Origin: Xanthomonas citri pv. mangiferaeindicae
GTDB lineage: Bacteria > Pseudomonadota > Gammaproteobacteria > Xanthomonadales > Xanthomonadaceae
Assembly (NCBI GenBank): GCA_002240395.1
Contig: CP016836.1
Coordinates: forward strand, 124,001-188,000
Length of the DNA: 64,000 nt
Direction of reading: 5' to 3'
Shown here: in pieces, positions 62,708 through 64,000 of the stretch
How the letters are laid out: each line of letters opens with the position of its first letter
Position numbering within the stretch: the first letter of the stretch is position 1
Position numbers and translations under genes: made by a program
Notes under the pieces: model-generated
Database searches by the model: none
Told to the model about the DNA's origin: nothing
The model's input: only the letters and a program-made list of their open reading frames with translations

Positions 62708-63985
62708 CTACAGCGGTTCGGTCGGTATCGGGGCAGCCTCGTGCGCGGGGGTCGAGGGCGGCGCACCACGCGCCAGTTCGGCGCGCCAGAACAGCCAGCC
62801 CAGCAGCATGAAGCCGGCCGAAGTGATGGCCAGCGCGCGTGGATGCGGGCTGACCAACGGCGAGAGCACGCCCGCGGCAACCGCGTTGAGCACCAGGCCG
62901 ACGAAGGCCTGCAGCGACGATGCCGAGCCACGCTGCCGCGGATACATGTCCAGCACGGCGAGCGTGAGGATCGGGAACACGAGCGCGATGCCGAACGAGT
63001 TGAGCATCATCGGCAGCACCGCCCACGGCACTGCCGGCTGATCGACCAGCAAGTTGTAGCCAAGGTTCGCGACCATCGCCACGCCGCTGCAGGCAAAGCC
63101 GATGTTCGCCAATCGCGGCCCGCTGATCCGCCCCGCCGCCCGCCCCGACACCCAGGCGCCGAGCATCATGCCGGTGATCATCGGGATGAAGAACCAGCCG
63201 AACTGGCGCTCATTGAGGCGCAGCACATCGATGACGAACACCGGCGTCGAGGCGATGTACAGAAACAGCGCCGAAAAATTGAACGCGCCGGCCGCGGCGA
63301 TGCGCTGGAACCGCCGGTTGGCGGCAATCGCCGCATAGCCACGCAACAACCGCGCCGGCGCCAGCGAGATCCGGGCCTCGGCCGGATGGGTCTCCGGCAG
63401 TCGGCGCCAACACACCGCCAGCAGCACCAGCGAGAACGCCACCAGGAACCAGAAGATCAGCGGCCAGCGGCCCCAGCCCAGTAGCCAGCCACCGATCACC
63501 GGCGCGATCGCCGGCGCGATGCCGAAGATCATCGACACCTGGCTCATCAGCCGCTGCGCATCGTCGCCATGCAGCACGTCGCGGATCACCGCACGCCCGA
63601 CGATCAGACCCACGCCCGCCGACAGCCCCTGCAACGCACGGAACGCCAGCAACGCGCCGAGACTGGTCGACAGCGCGCAGCCGATCGAGGCGACGACGAA
63701 CACCGCCAGCCCGCCCAGGATCACCCGCCGCCGCCCGAGCGCGTCCGACAGCGGCCCATGCACGACGCTCATCAGCGCATAGGCGACCAGATACACCGAG
63801 ATGGTCTGCTGCATCGCCGCTGCATCCGCGCCCAGGTCCGCACCAATCGCCGGAAACGCCGGGAAGATGGTGTCGATCGAGAACGGGCCGAACATCGCCA
63901 GCCCGGCAAGCAGCAGGGTCAACAGGCGGATCGGAACCTGGGGCGACGGCGATGGCGTCACGGCCATCGCCGGACGCTCCGGCAT
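62708..63985 (-). CDS. Bcr/CflA-family multidrug efflux MFS transporter
   Basis: About 425 residues with twelve hydrophobic helices. TM1 is RLLTLLLAGLAMFGPFSIDT, and the D-T/S-x-F-P after it is typical of Bcr/CflA pumps. The loop 2-3 motif A reads GPLSDALGRRRVILGGL, and motif C-like ALQGLSAGVGLIVGRAVIRDV lies in TM5. These are 12-TM drug:proton antiporters (bicyclomycin, chloramphenicol, others). Start choice is uncertain: ATG 63985 or ATG 63967, the latter with GGAG 9 bases upstream. The gene may be preceded by regulatory DNA outside the window. Confidence 0.9.
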   Translation of the reverse strand: MPERPAMAVTPSPSPQVPIRLLTLLLAGLAMFGPFSIDTIFPAFPAIGADLGADAAAMQQTISVYLVAYALMSVVHGPLSDALGRRRVILGGLAVFVVASIGCALSTSLGALLAFRALQGLSAGVGLIVGRAVIRDVLHGDDAQRLMSQVSMIFGIAPAIAPVIGGWLLGWGRWPLIFWFLVAFSLVLLAVCWRRLPETHPAEARISLAPARLLRGYAAIAANRRFQRIAAAGAFNFSALFLYIASTPVFVIDVLRLNERQFGWFFIPMITGMMLGAWVSGRAAGRISGPRLANIGFACSGVAMVANLGYNLLVDQPAVPWAVLPMMLNSFGIALVFPILTLAVLDMYPRQRGSASSLQAFVGLVLNAVAAGVLSPLVSPHPRALAITSAGFMLLGWLFWRAELARGAPPSTPAHEAAPIPTEPL

Positions 63986-64000
63986 GGACAAGCGCGCATA

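Noticed and set aside
1..64000. CRISPR array, prophage or integrative element
   Set aside because: No regularly spaced repeats, cas, integrase or phage structural genes were seen. The single tRNA shows no adjacent integrase or direct repeat.

Overview
The window is a GC-rich (about two thirds G+C by eye), gene-dense stretch of a gammaproteobacterial chromosome. Gene content points to the family Xanthomonadaceae (Lysobacteraceae), something like Luteimonas or Lysobacter. Reasons: a cmk-rpsA-ihfB-lapB-wecA/wbpM/galU block, a 41-residue cysteine-poor L36, agmatine deiminase with N-carbamoylputrescine amidase, a class III (PhaE/PhaC) polyester synthase, an ACE-like M2 peptidase and minCDE. No prophage, insertion sequence, CRISPR array, rRNA or plasmid gene is visible. 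Genus assignment is inference.

Layout. 0-1.3 kb: a short peptide gene with a double-glycine leader motif, then a secreted DUF6624-like protein. 1.3-9.5 kb (minus strand): cmk, rpsA, ihfB, lapB, a WecA-like transferase, a WbpM-like dehydratase and galU, joining translation genes to envelope polysaccharide synthesis. 9.6-15.4 kb (plus): rpmJ, a small secreted protein, agmatine deiminase, a serine hydrolase, N-carbamoylputrescine amidase, an acetyltransferase and a TraB-family protein. 15.5-23.2 kb (minus): an adaptor and two different RND permeases, translationally coupled. 23.4-24.2 kb: two small c-type cytochromes. 24.5-28.6 kb: a proline/alanine-rich membrane protein, nfuA, phhB, a TonB-domain lipoprotein and rluC. 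28.6-32.3 kb: rne with a long leader and a strong terminator. 32.5-35.2 kb: a NarL-type regulator, a Sco-like protein and an aminotransferase.

35.4-42.2 kb is a complete ccmABCDEFGHI operon for cytochrome c maturation, followed by metX, a cysteine-dioxygenase-like cupin, a lipoprotein and tRNA-Leu(CAA). 45.7-49.5 kb (minus): a membrane protein, a PspC-domain protein, phaC, phaE and pssA. 49.6-52.0 kb is a five-gene overlapping operon (SPFH protein, membrane protein, ribbon-helix-helix protein, DUF4177 protein, CPBP protease) behind a promoter that contains an inverted repeat. 52-57 kb: a VanY-like peptidase, a DUF423 protein, an SRPBCC protein, and a DesK/ComP-type histidine kinase with its LuxR-type regulator. 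57.2-64 kb: an acetyltransferase, minCDE, a zincin-like protein, an M2 peptidase and a Bcr/CflA-type efflux pump.

Two things stand out. First, nine reading frames break at single-base shortfalls in short G/C runs, many of them in conserved housekeeping genes. This looks like systematic under-calling of homopolymers in the assembly rather than gene decay. Second, the membrane half of the 55.5-56.7 kb histidine kinase and the small secreted protein next to it sit in a block of much lower GC (about 45-55%) that ends at the start of the kinase's catalytic half. That resembles a swapped sensor/ligand cassette.
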